A DNA stretch of 12,964 nt from an uncultured Desulfuromonadales bacterium (GTDB taxonomy: Bacteria; Desulfobacterota; Desulfuromonadia; Desulfuromonadales; Geopsychrobacteraceae): assembly GCA_947259685.1 (NCBI GenBank), contig CAMYNC010000104.1, positions 1 through 12,964 of the forward strand, read 5' to 3'. This document shows positions 1 through 5,400 of this stretch, piece after piece; the stretch's first letter is position 1; each line of letters opens with the position of its first letter. A program made the translations under genes and the position numbers. Below the pieces are notes generated by a model. That model was not told the DNA's origin, made no database searches, and worked only from the letters and a program-made list of their open reading frames with translations.

Positions 1-282
1 CGGCATAATCATCAGAAACATCGGAAGATATTTGAGTCGAATAAGCCTGAGATTGGTCAGACGGTTAATAAAATCTTTACTTAATTCCGGTTTTTTCGCC
101 TTGATGATCATGCCCAGTGCAATAAGAAAGGGAGCCATCAATCCTGGCAACATCAACAACATATAGTATTCATGTTGTTGGTCCTGAAAGCTCAGAAACG
201 CTCCACCAAACCACAGGACAAAAGTCACCAGAAATACGGTGGGAAAATAGACAAGAGGTTGGTACTTGTATTGAGTAATCAT
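1..282 (-). CDS. CPBP-like intramembrane protease, N-terminal part
   Basis: The first 94 residues of a gene that runs off the left edge. The ATG at 282 follows an AAGGTGA ribosome site about 6 nt away. The protein starts with a short polar stretch, then two hydrophobic segments at about residues 11-32 and 39-60 (the second contains LPGLMAPFLIAL), then a basic cytoplasmic-looking loop with the motif KDFINRLTNLRLIRLKYLP. This N-terminal layout resembles CPBP (CAAX protease and bacteriocin-processing) intramembrane glutamic endopeptidases as I remember them. The catalytic EExxxR and H motifs of that family would lie beyond the window, so the activity cannot be confirmed. It starts 56 nt after the stop of the beta-barrel gene on the same strand, so the two may be co-transcribed. 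The family call is moderate; a multi-pass membrane protein is nearly certain. Confidence 0.6.
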   Translation of the reverse strand, partial: MITQYKYQPLVYFPTVFLVTFVLWFGGAFLSFQDQQHEYYMLLMLPGLMAPFLIALGMIIKAKKPELSKDFINRLTNLRLIRLKYLPMFLMIMP

Positions 283-338
283 AAACGTCACCTTTTAAAG
301 ATATGTTGAAATTCGCCCGCCAAAGATAAGCGACGAAC

Positions 339-1301
339 TTAAAATTTATAGCCGATACCAGACCCAGCGAGGAATATTGAGCTGTCGAAAAAACTGGCGT
401 TGGAATCCGTTGTAACACTGGCCGCAATAAGAAATATCGACCAGTTTTCAAAGCCAAAAGGCTCAGCGAATGAAACCATCTCCGAAATCGTGTAGGTCGA
501 TTCCTGGCGCTTTTTATTGAATATGGGGTGGATTGCGTCGAACTGCGTTTCTTTAAATTCGAGACCGGTAGCAAACGTCAGTCTTCCGGCCTCCAGCAGG
601 TGTTTAATCTCTGCACCATAAGCGCTGGCACTGTTGCTGGCGCCTTCCCGTTCGAGAATGATATGGCTGAGACTTGAGCTTAAAATTCCACCTGCGCCCA
701 AATTCCAGTCATAACCAAGACTCAGAGATGTATCTGTACCGTCCCGCCTCAGGGCTGGTTCAATTTGGCCGATCAGATCATCTTCGACCTCAACATTCAT
801 CTGTTCGAAGGTGAGGTTCACACCGGTCCCCATAATTTGTTCCCAAGTCACCGCGAAGCCGAGTGATTCTTCGTCAGTTCTGTTGCGGTTTACACCCACT
901 AGGTAGGGGTTTTGCCAGACCTCTTTTTTTTCATAGCGTGCACTGAGTGTAATATCTCCCGCACCCTCGATCTCATGGTTCAGGGATAAGTAAAGAGGAC
1001 CTTCGGTACGGATTCCGACTCCGATAGTTGTCCCCTCTTTGAAGATGTATCCAAGATCTGCACTCAACAGAATCTGTGCTTCTGATTGTCTCTGACCACG
1101 ACTACTCAGGTCGTCGCGACGCTCATTGTCATCCAGCACATCCAGCCCTGAGGGGTGGCCACTAATAATCCCGCCACCTATCTGAATATTTCCGTACAGG
1201 CCTCGATGACCTGAGTCCGTCTCAAAAGCAATGACTGGGGTTGAAAGAGAAATAAATGTGATAAACAGACTGGTGATTCCTAAAATGACTGATCGTTTCA
1301 T
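339..1301 (-). CDS. Exported outer-membrane beta-barrel protein (DUF2860-like)
   Basis: A 320-residue protein. I chose the ATG at 1301, not the in-frame ATG at 1445, because it has a strong GGAGGT ribosome site 6-7 nt upstream and begins a clean signal peptide: KR at residues 2-3, a hydrophobic core, and a probable signal peptidase I cut after VIA (residue 25). The mature part is rich in alternating polar/hydrophobic strands such as LSLGYDWNL and LTFATGLEF, and ends in GIGYKF. A terminal phenylalanine is the usual C-terminal signal of outer-membrane barrels inserted by the Bam complex. The C-terminal part (HPIFNKKR, then FGFENW, then TDSNASFFDS) recalls DUF2860 proteins, a family of unknown function; that match is from memory. 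No enzyme motif is visible. It is divergent from rstA, and putative response-regulator sites lie upstream. A weak hairpin at 312-337 may lie at its 3' end. Confidence 0.75.
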   Translation of the reverse strand: MKRSVILGITSLFITFISLSTPVIAFETDSGHRGLYGNIQIGGGIISGHPSGLDVLDDNERRDDLSSRGQRQSEAQILLSADLGYIFKEGTTIGVGIRTEGPLYLSLNHEIEGAGDITLSARYEKKEVWQNPYLVGVNRNRTDEESLGFAVTWEQIMGTGVNLTFEQMNVEVEDDLIGQIEPALRRDGTDTSLSLGYDWNLGAGGILSSSLSHIILEREGASNSASAYGAEIKHLLEAGRLTFATGLEFKETQFDAIHPIFNKKRQESTYTISEMVSFAEPFGFENWSIFLIAASVTTDSNASFFDSSIFLAGSGIGYKF

Positions 1302-1368
1302 GGTTGACCTCCCTTGTTGAAGTTGCCTGGAATTTACCTTTGAAGAGGAGGCCTGTCTGTTGTGAAAC

Positions 1369-1398
1369 TGTTTTGGATTGTCTCGAATTGTTTCAAAA
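1369..1398. promoter_or_regulatory. Three 10-bp phased TGT repeats, putative operator
   Basis: Three consecutive decamers begin with TGT and are exactly 10 bp apart: TGTTTTGGAT, TGTCTCGAAT and TGTTTCAAAA. OmpR/PhoB-family regulators typically bind head-to-tail repeats with 10-11 bp spacing, so that monomers sit on one face of the helix. The site is 68-98 bp upstream of the barrel gene start. Binding by the neighbouring RstA-like protein is inferred. Confidence 0.4.
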
Positions 1399-1418
1399 AT
1401 GAGAGCGGGGACGAATAG

Positions 1419-1434
1419 GTAACAATTGGTTACA
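1419..1434. promoter_or_regulatory. RstA-box-like inverted repeat
   Basis: GTAAC at 1419-1423 and GTTAC at 1429-1433 form a perfect 5-bp inverted repeat around AATTG. Read as AACAATTGGTTACA (1421-1434), it matches 10 of the 12 specified positions of the enterobacterial RstA box TACATNTNGTTACA, as I remember that consensus. It sits about 118-133 bp upstream of the barrel gene start and about 230 bp upstream of rstA, so it could serve either gene. Confidence 0.45.
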
Positions 1435-1604
1435 AAACGATGCAAAAAACCAACAGATAACTTTACTCTAGAGCATTAACCTGGTCATCACTGTTGCAAA
1501 GCTCCAGCGAAGCAAGTAAAGAGCTCGGTTTTTCAGACAGATGATGAATTAATTCGTATCTTTGATCAGATCGAAAAAACCAAAACCCACTGGATAAGAT
1601 TTTA

Positions 1605-1610
1605 TATAAT
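1605..1610 (+). promoter_or_regulatory. Candidate -10 element of the rstAB promoter
   Basis: TATAAT matches the sigma-70 -10 consensus exactly and lies 52 bp upstream of the chosen rstA start. The expected -35 position (about 1582-1587) reads AAAACC, which is poor. An activated promoter is possible, but in AT-rich DNA this could also be chance. Confidence 0.35.
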
Positions 1611-1661
1611 TGAGATAGATGCTAACCTTCTGATAATTCAGGTATGCCGAAGGAGAGACCC

Positions 1662-2384
1662 ATGGATGAGAAACAACGGATACTCCTGGTTGAAGACGAT
1701 CAGCGCCTTGCCGAATTGATCCGCGACTATCTTCAACAGCAGGGATTTGAGGTATTGATTGAAGGGCGGGGCGACACGGCTCCCGGGCGCATCCTTAAGG
1801 AGAATCCGGATCTCCTGATCCTGGATCTGATGTTGCCCGGAAAAGATGGCCTTTCAGTCTGTCAACAGGTTCGTTCTGAGTACCCTGGACCGATCCTGAT
1901 TCTGACGGCAAGGGAAGACGATATGGATCAGGTCGCCGGACTTGAACTGGGGGCCGATGATTATGTGAAAAAGCCGATTGAACCTCGCGTATTACTAGCG
2001 CGAATCCGCGCCTTATTTCGGCGCATGGAGAAAAACGTCAATCATCAATCTCCTCTCTCACCCACCCTACCTCAAAAGGACCTTCATTTCGGGAACTTGA
2101 TGATCAGTTTTTCTTCTCGGCTGGCCTCTCTGAACGGCCATTCGGTGGATTTAACGACAACTGAATTCGATCTTCTCGCTCTGCTGGCAAGCCATGCTGG
2201 AACAATTCTTGATCGGGAACGGATTTTTTCCGAAATGCGTGGTATCGACTACGATGGTTTGGATCGTTCCATCGACATCGCTATCTCGCGGTTGCGCAAA
2301 AAACTGGAAGTTGACCCTACTGAGCCCACGCGGATCAAAACCATCTGGCGCCAGGGATACCTATTCGTTAAGGACGCTTGGTAA
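1662..2384 (+). CDS. rstA: RstA-like OmpR-family response regulator
   Basis: A 240-residue cytoplasmic DNA-binding regulator, phosphorylated by its partner kinase. The receiver domain (about 5-121) has the acidic pocket E11-D12-D13, phospho-acceptor D55 in LILDLMLPGKDG, T82 and K104. A proline/serine-rich linker (about 125-140) leads to a winged-helix domain (about 141-236) with a recognition-helix region YDGLDRSIDIAISRLRKKL and the wing RIKTIWRQGYLF. These last motifs, with the ENPDL and LMLPGKDG segments, match E. coli RstA closely, not the OmpR or PhoB subgroups. I chose the ATG at 1662 over an in-frame ATG at 1644 because AAGGAG ends 6 nt before it. The rstB-like gene begins 4 nt after its stop. 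It probably autoregulates, and may control the divergent barrel gene. Response-regulator identity is certain; the RstA name rests on motif and operon similarity. Confidence 0.88.
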   Translation: MDEKQRILLVEDDQRLAELIRDYLQQQGFEVLIEGRGDTAPGRILKENPDLLILDLMLPGKDGLSVCQQVRSEYPGPILILTAREDDMDQVAGLELGADDYVKKPIEPRVLLARIRALFRRMEKNVNHQSPLSPTLPQKDLHFGNLMISFSSRLASLNGHSVDLTTTEFDLLALLASHAGTILDRERIFSEMRGIDYDGLDRSIDIAISRLRKKLEVDPTEPTRIKTIWRQGYLFVKDAW

Positions 2385-2388
2385 GCCC

Positions 2389-3690
2389 ATGAAAAGAATC
2401 TTCCTCAGTTTTTACCTGTTTATTATCGTTGTCCTTTTGTTGACTATCTTCGCAGTAGTACCCCTTGTGGAAAATTTTGCCGCGACCCCTTTCAGGGCAG
2501 AGTTTAACAAGTATCATCGTGAATTGGTCAGGGGCCCCCTGTTTCTTATCAGGCAGGATCTTACCCGTCTTCCTCAGCAACGCTGGTCGGAACGCTTAGA
2601 ACAGTTGCAACCTGAATTCGGTTATCCTCTAACTCTGGTAGAGATTCGTCTGGAAAACTTTCCTGCACAGGAACTTTCTCAGCTACAAAAGGACGAGATA
2701 CTTGTTTCCGCCGACTACGATCAGTTCTGGCAACAGATTGGTCAAAGTGGCTATGCTCTCGCCATCGGGCCCTTCCCCTCGCCGGGAGTTGACAGCCTTC
2801 TGGATGTCTGGACCTGGGGGCTCTCTTTGGCTTTGCTCGGGATTGCAGCACTTTTATGGGCGCTGCCATTCTGGCGACAACTGAGCAGCATCAGCAGGAC
2901 AGCTTTGGCTCTGGGCGAAGGACAGCTTGATGTCAGGGCCAGAATTTCAGGTAGTTCGGCGTTGTTGCCTCTAGCCAATACCTTTAATCAGATGGCTGAA
3001 CGCATCCAGCACCTACTCACCGCGCAAAAAGAGCTCACCAATGCCGTTTCGCACGAATTGCGTACGCCGATCGCCCGACTACGTTTCGGCATGGAAATGG
3101 TCGAAAGTTCCCCCGGACAGCATGACAGGGGTCGCTATGTTGATGGAATTTACAAGGATCTTGATGAACTGGACGACCTGATCAGCGAGCTTCTGACCTA
3201 TGCTAATTTTGATTGGAAAATCACCGAGTTGAAGATTCAAGAACAGACCGTTGTGCCTTGGTTGACTGAGGTCATACGTGAGCTGGAAAGAAAGATATCA
3301 GCTCACCTCCAACAAGAATTGCTTATTGATCATCAACTGGTCGCCTGCTTCGAGCCCAAGCATCTGGGACGGGCGGTCGGCAACCTCGTACAAAATGCTT
3401 CTCGCTATGGAAACGGCCTAGTCAAGGTGTGCCTTGAGCAACAAGGAATGGATATTCTGATTCACGTCGACGACGATGGTCCTGGCATTCCAGTTGCGGA
3501 TAGGGAACGAATTTTCGAGCCTTTTGCACGTTTAGATTCTAGCCGAAGTCGTGAATCAGGGGGGTACGGACTGGGGTTGGCGATTGTAAAACGAGCTGTC
3601 GAGGCCCATCGAGGGAGTGTCACAATATCCTCTTCCACATTGGGTGGAAGTCGCTTTACGATTTGTTGGCCTACCAGAAGAATGGTTTAG
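2389..3690 (+). CDS. rstB: RstB-like sensor histidine kinase
   Basis: A 433-residue inner-membrane kinase, partner of the preceding regulator. The order is: TM1 (about 4-25), a periplasmic sensor region (about 26-140) including YALAIGPFPSPG, TM2 (about 142-162), HAMP (about 163-215), the dimerisation and phospho-acceptor helix with H222 in SHELRTPIARLRF, the N box with N332 and N336, the DDDGPGI box at 361-367, the FEPFARLD F box at 376-383, and the G2 box GGYGLGLAIV at 391-400. All catalytic boxes are intact. The short sensor region and the HELRTP and FEPF.RLD-SR blocks resemble E. coli RstB. An upstream in-frame ATG at 2194 was rejected: it would read through most of the rstA C-terminus in another frame, while 2389 begins the natural MKR-hydrophobic start. 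Spacing is 4 nt, so coupled translation is likely. The signal sensed is unknown. Confidence 0.88.
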   Translation: MKRIFLSFYLFIIVVLLLTIFAVVPLVENFAATPFRAEFNKYHRELVRGPLFLIRQDLTRLPQQRWSERLEQLQPEFGYPLTLVEIRLENFPAQELSQLQKDEILVSADYDQFWQQIGQSGYALAIGPFPSPGVDSLLDVWTWGLSLALLGIAALLWALPFWRQLSSISRTALALGEGQLDVRARISGSSALLPLANTFNQMAERIQHLLTAQKELTNAVSHELRTPIARLRFGMEMVESSPGQHDRGRYVDGIYKDLDELDDLISELLTYANFDWKITELKIQEQTVVPWLTEVIRELERKISAHLQQELLIDHQLVACFEPKHLGRAVGNLVQNASRYGNGLVKVCLEQQGMDILIHVDDDGPGIPVADRERIFEPFARLDSSRSRESGGYGLGLAIVKRAVEAHRGSVTISSSTLGGSRFTICWPTRRMV

Positions 3691-3916
3691 TCAGGCACCC
3701 ACTCCAGACCTCTAAGATAAGAGATTTAGCTTAGCACCTCCCAGGTAGGAAGAATTACTACAACTGAACTCGATTAGATAACTTGCTAAATAGGAACCTG
3801 ACTTCCTGGTCGGCTGAAATTGTCTTAGAATTTATGTCATTAATATAATGGGGCAATCATCGGAAAAGAAAATTTCTTGTTTGTCCTGACTTATCAGACA
3901 GTGAACGCGGCTCCCT

Positions 3917-4048
3917 TTAGCCCGAAAACTCAGATTTGAGGGATTTGTCTTGGAAGTTGCTCCACATCGTTTTATGCGTCAGGAAGTTGGACAGGCCGAG
4001 CATTACTGAAAATCGCCACTTCCAGTAAAAGAGCCGCAAGATCAATAA
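3917..4048 (-). pseudogene. Coding remnant with YWKWR...THKTMWSNF (copy A)
   Basis: The minus strand reads as 43 codons between a TGA (4049-4051) and a TAA (3917-3919). It encodes a hydrophobic start, then YWKWRFSVMLGLSNFLTHKT, then MWSNFQDKS. No start codon or ribosome site suits it. DNA at 3952-4028 aligns with 11711-11788 (77 against 78 bp), and the two copies also share most of the protein motif, which argues that both derive from a real coding sequence and not from a random repeat. I do not recognise the protein family. It could be the tail of a lost gene or part of a mobile element. Confidence 0.45.
3952..4028. repeat. Dispersed repeat, copy A (77 bp)
   Basis: Begins GGAAGTTGCTCCACAT and ends ATCGCCACTTCCAGTAA. 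Both ends match the copy at 11711-11788 base for base, while the middle has diverged with a one-base length difference. The tips GGAAGTTG and CCACTTCC are near-inverted repeats of each other. Confidence 0.7.
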
Positions 4049-4062
4049 TCAATGCGGCTCTT
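4029..4062. other. Perfect 10-bp hairpin
   Basis: AAGAGCCGCA (4029-4038) pairs perfectly with TGCGGCTCTT (4053-4062) around a 14-nt AT-rich loop. It adjoins repeat copy A. On the minus strand the stem is followed by TT then ACTGG, so it could act as a weak terminator for the antitoxin/toxin transcript; on the plus strand there is no T-run. Confidence 0.5.
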
Positions 4063-4144
4063 CATGTTGGCCAAAAAGCTGGATTCCTCCGGAGGCTTGA
4101 TCTCCTGTCTTTCCAGCAAATGTGACGTAAGAGCGTCGCATCCA

Positions 4145-4408
4145 CTAATCGTAATGAGTCCACATTCGCTGCACTTTGACAGTTCTTATGTCTTCCAGCA
4201 CCTAATAGACAAGCCGGTGCTGAATATTGATTCGTCGTCAATAGGCCCCCGCCAAGTCACCAACAAGTTTTTCATAAGGTGGTGGGGTCTGATATGGGTT
4301 TTAACCAATAATTCCAGGCAGCCTTTGGGCTTTCGGCTTCATGCCTGATGCGGCTAACCTTTTAGCATCCTTCTGGGCCTGCTTGGTGTAAACAGCCTTC
4401 CTGCTCAC
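4145..4408 (-). pseudogene. YoeB/Txe-family toxin gene, broken by three stop codons
   Basis: Read on the minus strand from GTG at 4408, the frame stays open in sense for 87 codons to a terminal TAG at 4145, but it is interrupted by TAA at codon 36, TGA at codon 57 and TAG at codon 69. Ignoring the stops, the protein is a standard YoeB/Txe mRNA interferase: AVYTKQAQKDAKRL, PPPYEKLVGDLAGAY, RRINIQHRLVY, then VLEDIRTVKV and MWTHYD. Residues matching the YoeB active site (E46, R65, H85, Y86) are all still encoded. The family normally cuts mRNA on the ribosome. The first stop leaves only 35 residues, so no active toxin should be made. The start overlaps the antitoxin stop by 4 nt, the usual operon arrangement. 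There is no frameshift: single-base changes would explain each stop (for example TCA to TGA and CAG to TAG). Confidence 0.88.
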
Positions 4409-4647
4409 CAATCAAGCTCCTCGTCACAATGGTCGACGGGTGCTTGCATCCCTTCAATGATCGATTCTTTCATCCCAGGAAGTGAGTGGAGATAGAGCGT
4501 CTCTTGGACTGCCCTCCAGTCATCTTCTGAGATTAAGATGGCATTACCGCGCTTGCCCGTAATCTGTATCGACTCATGCGTCTCTGATACTTCATCGAGC
4601 AGCCGATAGAGACTCTTTCTTGCTTCGGTCGCTGTGATTGTTGGCAT
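4405..4647 (-). CDS. Phd/YefM-family antitoxin
   Basis: An intact 80-residue antitoxin. The N-terminus MPTITATEARKSLYRLLDEV is the standard Phd/YefM DNA-binding fold start, followed by ESIQITGKRGNAILISEDDW, the conserved strand-turn region, then a helical stretch LYLHSLPGMKESIIEGM and an acidic tail DHCDEELDW that would wrap the toxin. A GAGGAGG ribosome site lies about 5 nt before the ATG at 4647. Such proteins neutralise YoeB-type toxins and repress their own promoter, alone or with the toxin; an inverted repeat lies in the candidate promoter. The toxin gene directly downstream is a pseudogene, so this is now an orphan antitoxin. It might still repress its own promoter or buffer a related toxin elsewhere in the genome, but that is speculation. 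Confidence 0.9.
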   Translation of the reverse strand: MPTITATEARKSLYRLLDEVSETHESIQITGKRGNAILISEDDWRAVQETLYLHSLPGMKESIIEGMQAPVDHCDEELDW

Positions 4648-4660
4648 ATCTGCCTCCTCT

Positions 4661-4687
4661 ATTTTATACGTAATAGCGTACGTCCAA
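4661..4687 (-). promoter_or_regulatory. Antitoxin promoter with operator-like inverted repeat
   Basis: On the minus strand, TTGGAC (4687-4682) and TAAAAT (4666-4661) are separated by 15 nt and could be -35 and -10 elements. The spacer and the edge of the -35 box carry the inverted repeat ACGTA-N6-TACGT (4668-4683). A repressor site placed there fits autoregulation by a YefM-type antitoxin. The 15-nt spacer is short, so the hexamers are tentative. Confidence 0.45.
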
Positions 4688-4744
4688 TGAGGGCGCTAGT
4701 CAGCGATTAATCCTCCGAGGCCTTCAGGTGGAAACGTCCGATAA

Positions 4745-4804
4745 ATGCAGCAAACCAAGAACCGCCCCCAATCTGGTAATCGAGGGCGGTTCGCGTGTTT
4801 AAAG
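4745..4804 (+). repeat. 60-bp hairpin repeat, copy C
   Basis: Starts ATGCAGCAAACCAAG and ends GTGTTTAAAG. The core GAACCGCCC (4759-4767) pairs perfectly with GGGCGGTTC (4784-4792) around a 16-nt loop; outer AAAC/GTTT bases can also pair. It matches the repeat at 12501-12560 at 50 of 60 positions without gaps, in the same orientation. There is no T-run after the stem, so it is not a classic terminator. I do not recognise the element; a REP-like or small non-autonomous mobile element would fit. Confidence 0.75.
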
Positions 4805-5055
4805 CCGGAAGCGACTAACCGATCACTCCGGTTTCCAATCACAACTTCTATTTTTGACATTATGCAGTGTAACCCCGCAATCCGAATAGGTCTCAACTTG
4901 CGAAACTTTGAACGGGAGAAGACCCAAGCGAAAACCGAATCAGCTGTTCTGAGTATTAGCTGAGTAGGAGCACTTCTTTTTACGAATGCCCAAAAACGCA
5001 CCACCGATATTTTCAGTGTTGATGCTGCATTAATTCTCCTGTTTGAGGTTAGAGT

Positions 5056-5084
5056 TTGACAGGAGGAGAAGGCTAGTCTATAGA
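5056..5084 (+). promoter_or_regulatory. Sigma-70-type promoter for gltBD
   Basis: A perfect -35 box TTGACA (5056-5061) is followed after exactly 17 bp by TATAGA (5079-5084), which matches 4 of 6 bases of TATAAT. Transcription would start near 5091, giving gltB a leader of about 310 nt. I looked for a sigma-54 site (TGGCAC-N5-TTGCW) between here and gltB and found none. Confidence 0.5.
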
Positions 5085-5218
5085 AGCATAGCAGGCATGA
5101 TAGACAGGTTTTTAAATAAATACTGAGAATAAGGGTGGTTTGTTGAGCCGTAAGAGTGATCCATGAAAAAATAAACTCCTATCAGCAAAGCAGCTTAGCA
5201 TCCGTGCACCCGAAACAA

Positions 5219-5251
5219 CATGGAAGCGCCAACGATGGCCAAGCTTCCATG
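5219..5251 (+). other. Hairpin in the gltB leader
   Basis: CATGGAAGC (5219-5227) pairs perfectly with GCTTCCATG (5243-5251), and an inner GCC/GGC pair closes a 6-nt loop with a 3-nt bulge. It is not followed by T residues. An 11-codon frame without a ribosome site (ATG at 5220 to TAA at 5255) covers the same bases. A regulatory role is possible but unproven. Confidence 0.45.
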
Positions 5252-5400
5252 GTAATTTACTTCAGATATCGACCACATCAGCTTCACTGACGGCTTGCAG
5301 GCTGGTCATAGTCAACCGGTTGCACCGAGTCGAAATCTGACTTTCAGACGCTGAGCGTTTTTGCCCTGCTTCTGCTCCCCCCAACAACCAAGGTACAAAT

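Larger units (their letters stand above)
1302..1661. other. Divergent regulatory region, barrel gene / rstA
   Basis: This 360-bp stretch has no convincing gene and is AT-rich. It carries, from left to right: the ribosome site of the barrel gene; three 10-bp phased TGT repeats (1369-1398); an inverted repeat resembling an RstA box (1419-1434); and a TATAAT at 1605-1610 with no good -35 element 17 bp upstream, as expected for an activator-dependent rstAB promoter. The rstA ribosome site AAGGAG is at 1650-1655. Confidence 0.6.
3691..4144. other. Gene-poor gap with a coding remnant
   Basis: No intact gene is visible in these 454 bp. They contain a minus-strand coding remnant (3917-4048), whose core is repeated near 11750, and an adjoining perfect 10-bp hairpin (4029-4062). 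I see no clear terminator with a T-run after rstB; a weak CTAAG/CTTAG pair at about 3712-3734 is the only candidate. A 13-base string GACTTATCAGACA ending at 3900 is shared with 11662-11674. Confidence 0.5.
4648..5400. other. Gene-free region upstream of gltB
   Basis: No convincing gene in these 753 bp; the short open frames here overlap the hairpin repeat or each other and lack ribosome sites. The region holds the antitoxin promoter, a 60-bp hairpin repeat (4745-4804), a sigma-70 promoter (5056-5084), and a leader of about 310 nt with a hairpin (5219-5251). Between 4805 and 5040 I see nothing except a small AACCG/CGGTT stem near 4820. Confidence 0.5.

Noticed and set aside
2194..2388. Extended start of the sensor kinase at 2194
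   Set aside because: It would overlap the response regulator by 191 bases in another frame; the extra residues are unlike a kinase N-terminus, and 2389 gives a natural membrane-anchor start.
4052..4348. Plus-strand 98-codon open frame
   Set aside because: It lies antisense to the toxin pseudogene, whose family motifs are clear, and has no ribosome site or recognisable domain.
4696..5004. Open frames on both strands between the antitoxin and gltB
   Set aside because: They cross the 60-bp hairpin repeat, overlap each other on opposite strands, lack ribosome sites, and show no family features.
5260..5400. Sigma-54 promoter before gltB
   Set aside because: Bits such as CTGACGGCTTGCAGG look similar, but no GG-N10-GC spacing with a proper TTGCW half is present.
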